64,000 nt of DNA from Diphasiastrum complanatum. Taxonomy: Eukaryota; Streptophyta; Lycopodiopsida; Lycopodiales; Lycopodiaceae. Numbering within the stretch: the first letter of the stretch is position 1; the number at the start of each line of letters is the position of its first letter. Below are positions 48,424-61,540 of the stretch, one piece after another. A program made the translations under genes and the position numbers. The DNA lies in the NCBI GenBank assembly GCA_029204225.1, contig CM055109.1, forward strand, positions 31,214,370 through 31,278,369, given 5' to 3'. A model generated the notes under the pieces. It was not told the origin of the DNA, searched no databases, and saw only the letters and a program-made list of their open reading frames with translations.

Positions 48424-51400
48424 CATGTCTCGAGATTGTGCTGAATCTTCCAATTTTGCTCCTCCAAGACTAGAATGCAGAATCTCCTGTATCGATGCAC
48501 CAAAGTATGATGGAGAATTTGACCCAGTTATATTTCTCCAGGACTTTGATAATGCATGTCGTTTCTATGCAGACATCTCTGAAACTAAAAAGCTCAGACT
48601 ATTCCTGATGGTACTCTATGGAACTGCCAAAGATTGGTATCTCAACCTCGAAGCTCCTGATCTTGCTTCTTGGAGTACCCTCAAGGACGCTCTCATCAAG
48701 CGTTTCAAACCATCTAAACTTCAGAGCCCATTCATCCAAATCACCCATATTAGAATGCATCGCGAAGAGTCGGTTCGAAACTACATTGAGCATTTTAAAC
48801 GTCTCAAAGTAGAATGTGTTGACAAATATATCACCGAACGTATGGCTATCAAATTGTTCTTGGTGGGACTGCCTAAAAACATCTGCCGCGAACTGAAACC
48901 AGTAGATCTTTATGATCAGCTTAAGGACGTAATGACTGATGTCGTGAAGAAGACGAGGGTTCTGATGACGACTTTGATCACAGAGAAAGAAATAAAAAAA
49001 TCTCGAATGTCTTAATCATCCAAAGTTTGAAAATACCGCCCAATTCTCAAAACTTCTACAACAAATGGAAACTTGGCAGAAAGCTCAACAAACCCATATG
49101 GATAAACTCGTTGTTGATTTCCAAACCGCCATGAAACATATTGTTGATAAATCTTTTCCAGCAAGAGAGAATATTTGGTGTCCGATCTATTCGCAGTATC
49201 ACACTGCTAATGACTGCCCTCAACTGAGAAATCATTATTCATTAACACCCAGACCCATGTATCGAGCATACTGCCCCTACCCTCCACAACAGCCCATGCC
49301 ACGACCAGGGGTGTACCAACCACGACCAACTGCACCAACTCAGTACCAACCATGTCAATAATTTGTCGTTAACCAACCAACTCCACAACCAACTGTGCAC
49401 TTCATTTATCCCATCACCATTGATCCAGCCACTTATTATGTGGACGATACTGCAATATTCTCCTCTGAGCAAATTGTCTACTATCCGTATGATCCTACTG
49501 CTCAAGCGGTTGACCCCAATGCCCAAACCTATGATCCTAACCAAGCTGTGTTTGCCACGCATCAACTTTCAGCAATAAGAGGATGTTTTATCTACGTAGG
49601 TAAACATCCTAGTATTCATTGCCCATATAAACTTTGCTTTCCACCAGCTTGTGAAAATTGCGGCATTGAACACCATGTGAAGGATTGTCCTTCCCGATCT
49701 AAACTTGCTGCTCCTGTCTGTTCCGTGCAAGTAGAAACATTGACAGTCGAAACTCATCCAGCATGGGACTTGACTCATGCACAAACCCAACGCGAAGCCC
49801 CTACCGTTGCACCCAGTAGAACCCAGCAGCATAATATACCTCCAAGTGAAGGATCGACACCCATTGTCTATCCTCACCCATCCGAAGAAATTAGATTGCA
49901 TCACCAATATCGACAACAAATTCAAAATGCAGACCAACACTCTTCCAGCGCCCATAAAGTGCCTCACACGTCTTTTGAGAACAAAACCCTTGAAGGCATT
50001 GAAGTCTGGGGGGATCTATTACAAGTTAATGTGACTCTCCCTTTCCATGTTCTTTGGAAACATGCAAGTAAGTGGAAACAACAAATCCAATCCACCGAAT
50101 CCACCACCCCTGACGAGCTGCGCGAAATGCCATTACACCTCACAAATCCGCTTAGTGAAAGGGGCAATATCAAGATTCCAACTACTCATCGCCAATCTCA
50201 CGAAGTCTTAGTTGTACTAGATGGTGGCTCCGATGTCAACATCATTTTCACATCCCTCATGTTAGAATGGAATTTGAGAGACAAACTCACCAGACCTACT
50301 TGTTAGCTCAGGATGGCTGACCAAAGTGTGATCCAACCTACCGGTTTTCTCCCACAAGTTCTGATCAAACTAGTAGGTCTGAAATTTTCTATAGACCTAG
50401 TCGTACTCGATATCCCTAGTAATGCCTATCCTAGGAGTTACTACTTGGTCGCCCATGGCTCACCAATGCAAGAGTCATTCACGATTGGAGCAAAGGACGA
50501 GTCACCTTTGGTAATAGAGATAGCTCTGTTACCATTGATTCATCTGGCAAACTCAAACTCGCACGTTTTCACGACGAGGGATCCTCTACTACTAATTCAG
50601 TTTTGAGCCATACCAGTCCACCCAAGAAAAAGATCATTATGTTGAATCCATTGATATCATAAACTGGAGCCACAGTTTGGCTACGATTGATGGTGTAAAT
50701 TAAACGTACTGAGTGGGTCTCCCCAATCGTCATTGTTCCTAAGAAAAATGGAAAACTTCTCATCTGTGTCGATTTTAAAAAACTTAACGCCGTCACAGAA
50801 AGTGATCATTTTCCATTACCTTTCGGAGAATCCATTTTAGAAAATTTAGCAGGAGATCAGGCCTACTCTTTCTTAGATGGCTTTAGCGGATACAATATGA
50901 TTCAAATTGCTGAAGAAGATCAACATAAAACCGCTTTTGCCACATAATGGAGAACCTTCTATTGGAAAGCCATGCCTTTTGATCTCTATAATGCTCCTAG
51001 CACTTTTCCAGCGTGTTATGCAAGCTGCCTTTTCTCAGCAGATGGGAGATACCTTAGAGGCTTACTTGGACAATTTAGGTGCACATTTAGAAGAAACATG
51101 TCATCTGTCTGTGCTTGAGAAAAATTTTATCCAATGTCAATGCTTCGGCATCTCCTTGAACCCTAAAAAATGCTAGATCTGAATAACACGTGGTATTGTG
51201 CTAGGACATTCAAAAAACGACATCGCGACTGACCCGGACAAGGTCCTGATCATTCAAAATCTGTCCAAACCACGCACCATCCGCAAAGTTTATTCTTTCC
51301 TAGGCCACGCCAACTACTATCGGTGTTTTATTCTTGATTTCGTTAATAAAGCACGATTCATCTATAAAGTGATTGTTGTTCCCAAATGGACTGATGAACA

Positions 51401-51690
51401 ACGAGTCGCATTCACTCAGTTAAAAGTAGCCCTCACCAATGCACCGATCCTCCGGGCCCCCGATTATTCCAAAGAATTCCATGTGCATACTGATGCATCC
51501 AAGTATGCCATTGGAGCAGTGCTCACCCAACCAGGAGAATTCAATAATAGACCATTTTGTACCCCATCGAGACTTTTATGGGTAATTGATATCAAAGTCC
51601 ACATATTGAAATTACATGACAACCTCTACACAAGATTTTTGTCAAAAAAATTGAGGCACATGTTGAGTGAACGAAATTGGAAGTTTTAAT
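48424..51690 (+). pseudogene. Gypsy gag-PR-RT-RNase H remnant (plus-strand half)
   Basis: Gag starts MSRDCAESSNFAPP (ATG at 48424), with CIDAPKYDGEFDPVIFLQDF, MVLYGTAKDWYLNLE and THIRMHREESVRNYIEHFKR. A knuckle-like CENCGIEHHVKDC lies near 49,650. Protease is VVLDGGSDVNIIF (about 50,210). RT blocks are VPKKNGKLLICVDFKKLN, FSGYNMIQI and MPFDLYNAPSTFQ (50,720-51,020), then SFLGHANYYR. RNase H starts at FHVHTDASKYAIGAVLTQ (about 51,480) and is cut soon after. Frameshifts and stops throughout. No LTRs recognised. Confidence 0.85.
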
Positions 51691-52269
51691 TCTAGTAGGA
51701 TTTATGCTAAAAGACTTTACCATTGGTCCATAAATCCCACTATTGACCCATGTGTTGCAGTCTTTATTGGGAATTTCTGTCTTCTTTAATCAAGTACTCT
51801 TGTACTTTGCTTAGCACATGATCATGATATGCAACAACTTTATGAGATGCTGGAACCATTTTATTCTAATTGTAAATTGGTATTAGAGTTGGCATTACAT
51901 GAAAAACTCAATGCATTTGCACCACGGAGACAATCAAAGATCAACATTTATATTGTCAATCTTTTTCACATTTTTAAGAGGTCAGTAATATTGAGGAGCC
52001 ATTTTTTCATTTTGAGTTTTCTTATATTCATATACTTGTGAGGTTTTAGTCCCAAATATTCAAAATCTCATTGAGAAAATTTTTAAAAAAAGACTGTTTC
52101 ATGTCATCAAAATACTTCTTTTTAATGAGCTTCTGTCATGTGCTCCTAGTTGGCCTTTTAAATCTCCTAAATATTTGTAGTTGATCAGCAACTAGTTGAA
52201 TAGTTATGTCACTCAAATCTACATTTATGGGTTATAATGTTCATAACCATAGAGTCCAAAAGATAATCT

Positions 52270-52660
52270 CACTCCAATTGACAAATGTGGGGTAGTATCA
52301 AAACAAATTTTTTTCTAAATGTGATAAATATATCCACTTAGTTTGATGGTCAAAAACATAATCTTATTATGACTAACCATTAATTGAATCTTTCTGTTTA
52401 TCCATCAATTTTTGGATGGAAAAAAGCACTTAGACACAACTTGGTATCCAATTCATCACCCTTCCATAATTGTGAAATAAATTTACTATCTTGATCACAA
52501 ATAATCTCCTTTGAAATTACTAAGGCAATTGTACATATATGGGCTATCTAAGTTGCACTATCCATAATTTTACATGTCAAAACATGAGCATATCTAGTAA
52601 GTTGGTCAACAAAAACATGAATTCCATAACAACGTATTCTTGTTTATGTCAATGAAGATA
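52270..52660 (-). pseudogene. Gypsy integrase core remnant
   Basis: Minus-strand reading gives GIHVFVDQLTRYAHVLTCKI, ICDQDSKFISQLWK and LSAFFHPKIDG*TERFN. This is the order of a Gypsy integrase core, with stops where the family has Gln. Its H2C2 and RNase H partners lie at 54,005-54,640 on the same strand. Confidence 0.75.
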
Positions 52661-54004
52661 TTGAGTTCATGTTGATGCTCAACAATCAGTTGCAAATGAT
52701 AGTCTTCAACATGTAAATTTAGTATGAGAGTGATCTTGTTGCAATCAATAAATGATCCATATGCTCTATGTGCTTTCTTTTAACCAGACATGTTTATTGT
52801 AGTCAAACCATACAATTTTTATCACATTCTAAGAAATTGTTTAGAAATTGTGAGTATTACCAATTTCCATAATATGAAAAGTCCAACATAACATTCCTAT
52901 AAACTAGACAATGATCTAGCAAGAAGTAGTTTCCAATAGTTTGTGCTAAAAACCTACTTCATCCATGTGACACTAGCAAGATTTTAATTCTTCTCACTCT
53001 AGTATTTTTGCAATTTTTTTTGACTAGATGGAAATCATGTCCATCAACAAACCAACTTTTGATGCACAACACCATTTCATAGTCGTCCACTAGTACTTTT
53101 CTCTACACCTACAAATGGTTGAGGGCCTATGTGTAGGACAACATTCCTTCCAATGTTACACCCTAGGTTTGGTTGAACTACATATTCCCTAATCATCCCC
53201 TTTTTCAATTCTTCCTCCTCATAGTCCTTTGCCTTGTCTTGCATGTTTGTATTTCTACATTTTTTTCAATATATAATCAACATTGATGACATTGACTCAT
53301 CCATGTAAATATTCATCCCATACAAGTGCATGAACAAATAGGGTTCTAGATCACTCAAAAAACTTACCAAGCTTTCTACGAATGTCAAAATCATTGCTTG
53401 AGAAACTCAACAGAAGTTACTGTGGAATTTTATGCATGAAAGTTGTTGGAAGTCAATCTAATCTAAGTGGTGGCTAGATCTACTCACGAATGTAGTATAG
53501 TATTTGGAGAGGATCGTCCACTTTTTAAGAATCTACCTAAAAGCTTTCAAATGGAAAATAAACAAACAAGGAGCAACAAGGCTTCCCAACTGGTGCTCGG
53601 AATAAAAATGGTGTGGCTAAGGCGGTACCCAACTTGCCACTACTTGAAAAATAGATAACTTGCTAAGGCTTACCCAACTAGGAAGGATCAACACTAAACT
53701 AGGCTTGCTAAGGCTTCCCAACTAGCAAACCGTAAAACTAATACTAACTCCCAAAGGGAAATGGAAATATAAATTGCGGCTAAACTAAGCATAGAGCAAA
53801 TAAGACATGCCACAATAAAAATCAATGAAAGGAGGCAAGAAAAGGCCCGAGCACCTTCCCTCAAGCCATGCACCTTCCAATGAGAACACAATTGAAATAG
53901 CAAGATATCTCCAAATAGAGAGCAATTTAGCATAATCTCAAAAGTGTTGTGTACATGAGAAATACATCTCCTCTTATAGCAAGGAGGGCCTTCCATAAGC
54001 ATCC
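52661..54004. other. Unrecognised segment inside the minus-strand Gypsy half
   Basis: About 1.3 kb between the Gypsy integrase core and its H2C2 finger. No protein match seen. Short direct repeats occur near 53,585-53,720 (GGCTTCCCAACT, GGCTTACCCAACT). Likely an insertion into the element. Confidence 0.4.
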
Positions 54005-54640
54005 ACTAGCTTATGGAATTAGTTCTAAACTAATCATCATTTTGGAAGAGAAATGTCCTGCTTCAACACCTTCATGAGTTAGAGAGATAACAGAGGGTAT
54101 TTCACCTTCAGTAAGACAACGTCGGATAATTTCATCTAACCCTTGCTTGTATAGTTGTCCTGCAATTAACGTATAAGGTTTGGTTTCGAGGACTAACGCA
54201 CGTTGTTCGGGTTTAGATAAGGATGGATCCATCTGCTCTGAAGTTAAATATTCTGTAATATCCTTGGCCCAAACGGGTGTGGAGTCAACCTGAAATAAAA
54301 TGACATCGGGTAAATCATCATTGACGCCTTGATCTAGAGTAGATAAGTTGGGGATTCAGGATAGATGATCTGTTAAAAAATGTTGAACCCCCTTTCGAAC
54401 CACGATCCTAAACTCAAATTCTCGCAGTAATAGGATCCATCGAGTGATACGACCGGTTGTGCAAGTCTTGTGGATAAGATATAGGAGTGCTTGATGGTCA
54501 ATGAAGAAAGCAAAAACTTTTCCCAAGAGATAATGACGAAACTTCTGAACCGCATGCACCATTGCTAAAGCTTCACGTTCGGTAGTGGTATAATTGACTT
54601 CAGCAGGTATCAATTGTCTAATGAGAAATCAGATTGGATA
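54005..54640 (-). pseudogene. Gypsy RNase H end and integrase H2C2 finger
   Basis: RNase H part (54356-54640): NYTTTEREALAMVHAVQKFR, FIDHQALLYL, then a TDHLS end. The integrase finger region (54011-54232) has LYKQGLDEIIRRCLTEGEIP and THEGVEAGHFSSKMM. It begins just where the plus-strand half at 51.57 kb stops in RNase H. Confidence 0.8.
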
Positions 54641-54867
54641 AAAAAAAATTTATCTTTTGGAGATAAGAAAATTGCCTTGTCTTTTATTTTATTTTATTGT
54701 AGTCATATTGTTTGAAATACATTGTAGATTCGACCTGGATTGAGTATATTTGTGCTGTGGAAGGAATATTTTTAGAATGTTGGGTTTCATTTGACATCAT
54801 ACTATCTTTGGACTTTTTATTTGTTGGTAGCTTAGGCATGGATACATGACACCACCATAACCCATCT

Positions 54868-55105
54868 CTTTGATTGATCAAAGTTTGCAATAGATGATTT
54901 TATCAATTGTTTCGGATTATCTAAAATTGTCTATCACACTCACACATATATCTTATAAATCTGCATGCTTTATTCAATCAAAGAAGAAACTGCTCTATTA
55001 GTACATAGACTAGAATCAGAGACGATTGAAGACACTGATATTAGTTTGATTTATTCAAACTTTCATCGTGTTCTCTGAAGGAGAATTCCTAGTGTTTTCC
55101 TTACA
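54868..55105 (+). repeat. 5' LTR of element G, 5'-truncated
   Basis: 238 bp matching 59462-59697 (TTTGATTGATCAAAG start). The first roughly 345 bp are missing. Confidence 0.88.
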
Positions 55106-55168
55106 GTGGTATCAGAGCACTCACATCCGTCAACAACCGTATCTGGATCTTATTCGAAAGATTAGAAG

Positions 55169-56632
55169 ATGTCTTCGATCAACAACATTCAGTCTAAGAT
55201 CAGTACGATCTTGGATACAGAAGGTTCGAATTATCTAGCCTGGAAGTTAAAGACTTCACTCATATTGAAGAGCGAAGGTCTTTGGCAATCGGTAGATTCA
55301 ACAGAAGAGAACCAATTACTCCTGGCAAAGAACTTCGTGAATGGAGGGAGAAAAATGACAAAGCTATAGCAATTATTGCGTCTTCAGTAAATGACAACAT
55401 AATGCTAGATCTTTCATCAACTTCGAACATGAAAGAATTGTGGGAAGAATTGCAAACCAAGAATGAGACTCGATCTCGTAATCAAATCATATTCTTGGAA
55501 GATCAATTGACTTACCTACAATGGGACGACAAAGATTTGACCACTTTCGTACGAAAGATAAAGGATCTGGTTATTTCTTTGTAGAATTTCGGCACCAAAA
55601 ATGCAATCTCAAAGGAAAAACAGCTTAGCTACTTCGAGCCCTACCCAGGTCATTCCACACAACTCAAACTTTACTGGCAAAAGATTCGTCTATGACACTT
55701 CAAGTGAGTCAAAGAGGAAGTAGAAGCTCATGAATGCTATGATGATAATGGTGATTTGAAAAAAGCTCTATTTACTCAGAAAAAAAGATCTTCGAAGAAG
55801 TTTAAATCTAAGAGGGAGTCGTCTAAGAATAATGAAAATCGCTCAGACGAATCCAAGACAAATGCTCGACAATCAGAAAAACAACAAATGCAAAAGATCA
55901 GGTCATACAGAGTGTTGGTTGAATCCAAATATTGATTGTATTCATTGTCATAAACGGGGTCATGCAGTAGTAGACTGTTATCAAAATTTCAAGAACAAGG
56001 AGCAGAATCGAAGCAAACCTTCAGATTCAAATTTTGTCGAAGACAAAGCAAAATGCTCTAGAGTAGCAGAAGAGAGGACGACAAGAAACTCAGCAGCATA
56101 TGTTTGTGCCAATCTATGTTGTTCATCAAATTCGAAAATTTGAGAAGTAGTACTTGATTCGGGAGCCATCTCACATTTTCTTTTCTCAAAACAAATTTTG
56201 TCTGAGTATAAGAAGATGAATTATTCGAGATTCATTATACTTGGAGACAGTTCTAAGCATGTAGTTGATGGAACTGGTGTACTGTGGTTAGACACAAATC
56301 ATGGTGACAAGAAACTGGAGGAAGTTCTCTATGTTTCTACTCTTAATAAAGATCTTCTATCAATAGCAGTAACCTTCACAAGGGACTCTTGTAAATTGTT
56401 CGATGAAGATTTTGATAACCTAGTTGCTAAAGATAACAGAGATGGTAATCTGTATCACTTGAGCATTCGACATGAACAAGCAAATCAAACTCAAGAATCG
56501 ACAGATATTCTATGGCACAAGAGGTTATGTCACATGAACATGGAAGCCTCGTACCAAGCCAACAAGAGTCAGAGAATTGAAGGAGTAGAGATATTCGAAC
56601 TACCTGCGAATCTTGTCTTAAAGGCAAAATGA
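55169..56632 (+). pseudogene. Element G gag, protease and pre-integrase
   Basis: Gag starts MSSINNIQSKISTILDTEGS (ATG 55169) and shifts frame near 55,300 (ELREWREKNDKAIAIIASSV). Zinc knuckle CIHCHKRGHAVVDC near 55,935-55,980. Protease is VVLDSGAISHF near 56,150, after a stop. The pre-integrase motif LWHKRLCHMN lies near 56,510. Confidence 0.85.
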
Positions 56633-59110
56633 CTCAAACACCTTTCAGTAAAGATGTTTATAGAGCAACCAAGGTATTGGAAATTGTGCATTCGGATATT
56701 TGTGGACCATTCAGAGTATTGTCTTTAGGTGATACAAAATACTTCATAACGCTTATTGATGACTTCAACAAGTTTGCTGTAGTATACTTTATTCATACAA
56801 AATCAAAAGCTTTCCAGAAATTTGTTGAGTATAAGAATTGGGCTGAGAAGCAGACAAGCAACAAGTTGAAGCAAATTCACACAAATCGTGGAGGTGAGAA
56901 CACTTTCTGTACTGATCGAGGCATTATGCATACGAAGACTGCATCATACACACCTCAGCACAATGGAATTGTTGAACGAAGAAATCGTATACTAATGGAA
57001 GCTGCCATGTGTATGATGGCTCATGTGAATGCACCAAAGCAGTTGTGGGCGGAAGAAGTGGCTATGTCGAACTATCTTCGGAATCGAATTTTGAAATCTA
57101 GAATATCGAATAAAACTCCTCACAAAATATGGTGGAAGTCGAAGCCAAATCTAGCTCATGTTCGGACATTTGGAAGTGCAGTTTATATACACATACAAGA
57201 CAAGTTGAGAAAGAATCTTGATGAAAAGACAGAACAAGGTTTTCTGGTAGGATTTGAGTTACATTTGACTTATTATGAGTTACCAACAACAGAAGTAAAG
57301 CAAGCAGATGATGAACAAGAATTACCATCTAGACATAGTGGTGACTCAGAGGGAGTTCAAATTCGAGTACCTGAAAGACTCGAATCACTAGTTCGAATTC
57401 AAGCAGAACAGGTCGAACCCGAAAATGCAGAATTGAATTCGAGACCTATACAAACTGTGAGAAGATATGAAAGACAGAGAAAACCACCAGTAAGGTTTGG
57501 TCAGGATGTTTCAACAAATATAGCCATCGAATTTTGTGGTTTCACAGACGAATCTCAACTATTCGAGAAAGCTATTGATGGACCAAATAAAGATCATTGG
57601 ATTCAAGCAATGGAGGACGGGATGTCATCGATGTATAAGAACAATGTATGGATACTTTCACCTATACCTGATGGAAGAAGACCAGTTAAATGCAAGTGGA
57701 TCTACAAGATCAAAAGAGGTCCTGATGGAGATAACATCAGATACAAAGCAAGGTTGATTGCGAAAGGTTTTTCACAAAAATATGGGATCGACTACACTGA
57801 TACTTTCTCACCAGTAGTCAAACACACATCAATTCGCTTGTTATTTTCTTATGCAGTGGCTCATGATCTCAAAATCCATAATGTGGATGAGAAAACTGCT
57901 TTCTTGCATGCAGGATTAGAAGAAGATTTATTCATGGATCAACCACTTGGTTTTATAAGCCAAGAATATCCAGAATTCGGATGTCATATGGATAAAAGCA
58001 TCTATGGTCTGAAACAAGTAGCCAGACAATGGTATAGAAAGAAGGACGAAGCACTACGTTCTTTAGGCTTAGGACCTTTATTCGCTGAGTCGAATGTCTA
58101 TATCAAACATGTCAAAGATGAAATTATCATTCTAGCTGTTTATGTTGACGACACTCTAATCTTCTCAAGAAAAGATAAATTGATTTCAGATGTCAAAAGA
58201 GACATTTCTGGAATATTTGAGATCACTGACCTAGGAGAAGCAAGGCTTACAGATCGAAAGAGACTTTGAAGGTGGCAAGTTGTATCTTTACCAATAAAAG
58301 TATACTCGAAAAATCATTGAAGACTTCAACATGCTCGAATGCAAAGGTGTGCATACTCTCATGATACCTGGAACAATACTGAGTAAGGCAGATTGTCCAC
58401 AGACTCTTGAAGAAGAAAAACAAATGGCCAATACACCCTATCAAAGGTTGATTGGATCATTGTTGTATCTTGCAGACAACACCAGACCCGATATAGCATT
58501 TGCAGTATATAGGCTAAGCCAATTTACTCAGAACCCAGGATTGTTACATTGGAAGTTAGCAGAAAGAGTAATACAATATCTCCAAGAATCGAAAGACTAT
58601 GGACTGTGTTATTCGAAGGAAGCTGGATTTCGGATCGAATCTTATAGTGATGCAAGATGGGCATCCATGAAGGATGATAGCAAAAGTATTTCAAGAGGTT
58701 GTACTCTAGCATCTGGCGCAACCATACTTTGGATAAGCAAGAAGCAAACACCAGTAGCTCAATCTTCGTGTGAAGCCGAATATGTAGCAGCAACTAAGAT
58801 GGCAAACGAGCTATAATGGATCAAACAAATGTTGGAAGGTTTTGATGAAACTATTTCTGAACCTTATGTCTTACTCATGGATAACACTTCAACAATCTAT
58901 CTTACAAAAGATCCTATGTTTCATTCGAAAAGAAACATATAGCTATCAAGTATCATGTTATTCGAGACTTAGTCAAAAAAGAGGTACTGAAGACAGTCTT
59001 CATACCTACAAAGGAAATGAAAGCTGATATCTTTACAAAGCCACTCAGTAAAGCTTTGTTCGAGAAGCAGCGAAGAAGATTGGGGTTAATCCAACTGCCC
59101 ACTTTGAGAG
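56629..59110 (+). pseudogene. Element G integrase, RT and RNase H
   Basis: A 546-codon open frame (56629-58269) holds integrase with VHSDICGPF (first Asp), HTNRGGEN where TDRGGE is usual (second catalytic Asp replaced by Asn), and NGIVERRNR (Glu). RT follows: CKWIYKIKRGPDGD, YKARLIAKGFSQKYGIDY, YGLKQVARQWY, VYVDDTLIF (intact), DLGEA. After a frameshift near 58,260 come TRPDIAFAVYRLSQF, YSDARWASMKDDSKSISRG and SSCEAEYVAATK, ending with [15 protein letters not shown] near 59,070. Confidence 0.92.
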
Positions 59111-59115
59111 AGAGG

Positions 59116-59697
59116 TGTAGGACACCTCAACAAACAAATCTCGGTCCTACCAACAAAGTGCACACTAAGAAACTCGAAGCCGAACTCAATACATTTTTAT
59201 TCTTGTTCAAACTCGAAACTCGAGCTCGAACTCGAAACGAACTTGACAGATATATTGTCTCGAACAATAACTTTTCGAGTCTGGAAACAGAATATTGTTG
59301 AATATCAACTGTCTTAATGGTTAGATCGACTGTTACAGAAGGAAGAAGGCCAAAAGACCTATCATGTGACAATATAAATACATGTGCACTTACTCATTGT
59401 AATTATTACAACAAGCTAGCAAGAGATGTATACAAAAGAATCAGAATCAGAATTATAAAAATTTGATTGATCAAAGTTTACAACAGATGTTTTATCAGTT
59501 GTTTTTTATTATCTAAAATTGTCTATCACACTCACACATATATCTCATAAATCCGCATGCTTTATTCAATCAAAGTAGAAAATGCTCTATTAGTACATAG
59601 ACTAGAATCAGACACGATTGAAGACGCTGATATTAGTTTGATTTATTCAAACTTTTATCGTGTTCTCTGAAGGAGAATTCCTAGTATTTTTCCTACA
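59116..59697 (+). repeat. 3' LTR of element G
   Basis: 582 bp with inverted ends TGTAGGA / TCCTACA. Contains a run of CTCGAA-type repeats near 59,210-59,245. Confidence 0.9.
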
Positions 59698-61540
59698 ACA
59701 ATGTCGAGGTGCGTGTTATCTACTAGATACATCAACGATTCAATTAACCTCTTGTAAGGCATGTGTTGCATTGCATGGCTTCCTTCTCTTCATCGTTTTT
59801 CGGACCATCTTCGTTTGTCAGCATTGTTCCTGCAAGCATTGGGGTGTTGGCCCCTTTGCAATCTATCATCCCGAAATCATCTAGGATCTTTTGGATGTAC
59901 CTAGACTGATGAAGGTATAGCTTTCCTTCATCATAGTCGCGGTCGATTTTGCAAGCCTAGGTAGCATCTGGCTTGTTCTAGGTCTATGTTATCTCGAAAT
60001 GTTTCGAGATGTCGCTCTTCACTTGCGCAATCAGCTCTTCGCTTCTGCATAGAATCAATGTGTCGTCCACATAGACAACAATGATTATGATCTCCCCATC
60101 TGTGACCCTTACATAGACATTGTAATCGACCATCAGTGGTTGGAGACCCAATGATCGTAGAGCATGATCCTTCTTCTTGTACCATTGTCATGCCAATTGC
60201 TTCAAATCATAGATGCTTTTGTGCATTCGGTAGACATAGGTGGCAAATGATTCACAAATGTAACCGGGAGGTTGGTCCATCCATGTAGACTTTTTTGTCT
60301 AATTCGCCATGTAAGAATGCGGTTTTTTCATCGAATATATGAATCCTGAGGTCGTAAGTGGCTGCATATGCAAACAGTAAATGTAGGGACGCATGCTTCA
60401 CTACTGGAGAGAAGGTCTCAATGTAATCGATATCGTACTTTTGAGAGAATCCCTTCGCTACAAGTCTGGCCTTGTATCTAGACACATTTCCATTCGGTCC
60501 GTACTTCAATTTATATACCCATTTGCATTGCATGGTTTTTTGCTTATCTAGTACTAGTTGTAGCATCCATACCTGATTTTTCTTCATGGATTCGATGTCC
60601 TCGTTCATGGCTTGCACCCATTTTTCTTGTCTGGACTGTCGATGACTTCCTCATAGGTTTGCGGTTCGCCGTTGAATCCATAGAACTCTTCAGATGTCGA
60701 AGCTAAACTGTCTGGCATGAATCTGGCTGGCGCTCTTCGTTCTCTTGTCGATCTCCTGGGAGATTGTTCGGGTACTGCAATGTCTTTGCCTTTGTCTCTT
60801 CAGCTAGGTGCAAAACCATTGCGGTTGATTGGCGTTCTAGTTGTAGGCATGTTTGTGGTCCTTTCTTCATTTGATTCATCGCTCAACTGATGTGCGATCC
60901 GAACATCTTCATCTGAGTGTTCGAGGTCTATCTCTGTATGGTGGCAGATCGTAATACTGCTTTCCCAAGACTTCATAGCTGATAGAATCATCATTGGCCA
61001 TTGTTTTGGTTTCATCGAACTTGATGTCTCTGACAGTCTTCACTTGGTTGGTCTCTAGCATGTAGATCTTGTATGACGAATGGTTGTCATACTCGATGAG
61101 ATATCCTTGTTCGACTTTCTCATCGAGCTTCTTTCAAAGCTTGTCTGGAACGTGTGCATAAGCTGCACATCCAAAGATCTGAATCCAATTCACGTATTCT
61201 ATGAACTTGTCGAGTGCTTCCGACTTGTTATGTATGAAGTAGACTATTGCAAACTTGCTATAGTTGTTGATGAAGGTAATATAATACTTTGAGCCTCCTA
61301 CAGAGGTCACGTTGAAGGGTCCGCAAATGTCTGAATGTACTAGCTCCAGAATCTTTGTTGTTGTAAAGGAGGCCCTAGAGAAGGGAGTATGGGACATTTT
61401 CCCTTTCATGCACACATCATAGGAAGTCGAGTAGGTTGCACTCCTATGATCGCTCCATGCTGGCTCGACTAATACAAGGCCATTGGGTTCATGTGGCATA
61501 GTCTTTTGTGCCATAGCTTCACGCTATGAGAATGCAACCT
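59698..61540 (-). pseudogene. Copia element H fragment, related to G
   Basis: Minus strand, from 61,514: SYDVCMKGKMSHTPFSRASF, LVHSDICGPF and YYITFINNYSKFAIVYFIHN. The integrase core is deleted and continues at QIFGCAAYAHVPDKL (61134-61514). RT: CKWVYKLKYGPNGNVSRY, LVAKGFSQKYDIDYIET, DEKTAFLHGEL (60252-60617), YVDD near 60,065, and CKGANTPMLAGTML with a broken LIESLMYLVDNT near 59,720. It stops at the LTR of element G. Sequence is close to G, so the two are one family in opposite orientation. Confidence 0.85.

Larger units (their letters stand above)
54868..59697 (+). mobile_element. Copia retrotransposon G
   Basis: The 3' LTR is 59116-59697 (582 bp, TGTAGGA...TCCTACA), preceded by a purine tract GAGAGAGAGG. 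The 5' LTR is truncated to 54868-55105. The primer site TGGTATCAGAGC starts at 55107. Internal order: gag, protease, integrase, RT, RNase H, with several frameshifts and stops. Its right end abuts element H exactly in the middle of H's RT/RNase H region. Confidence 0.92.
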
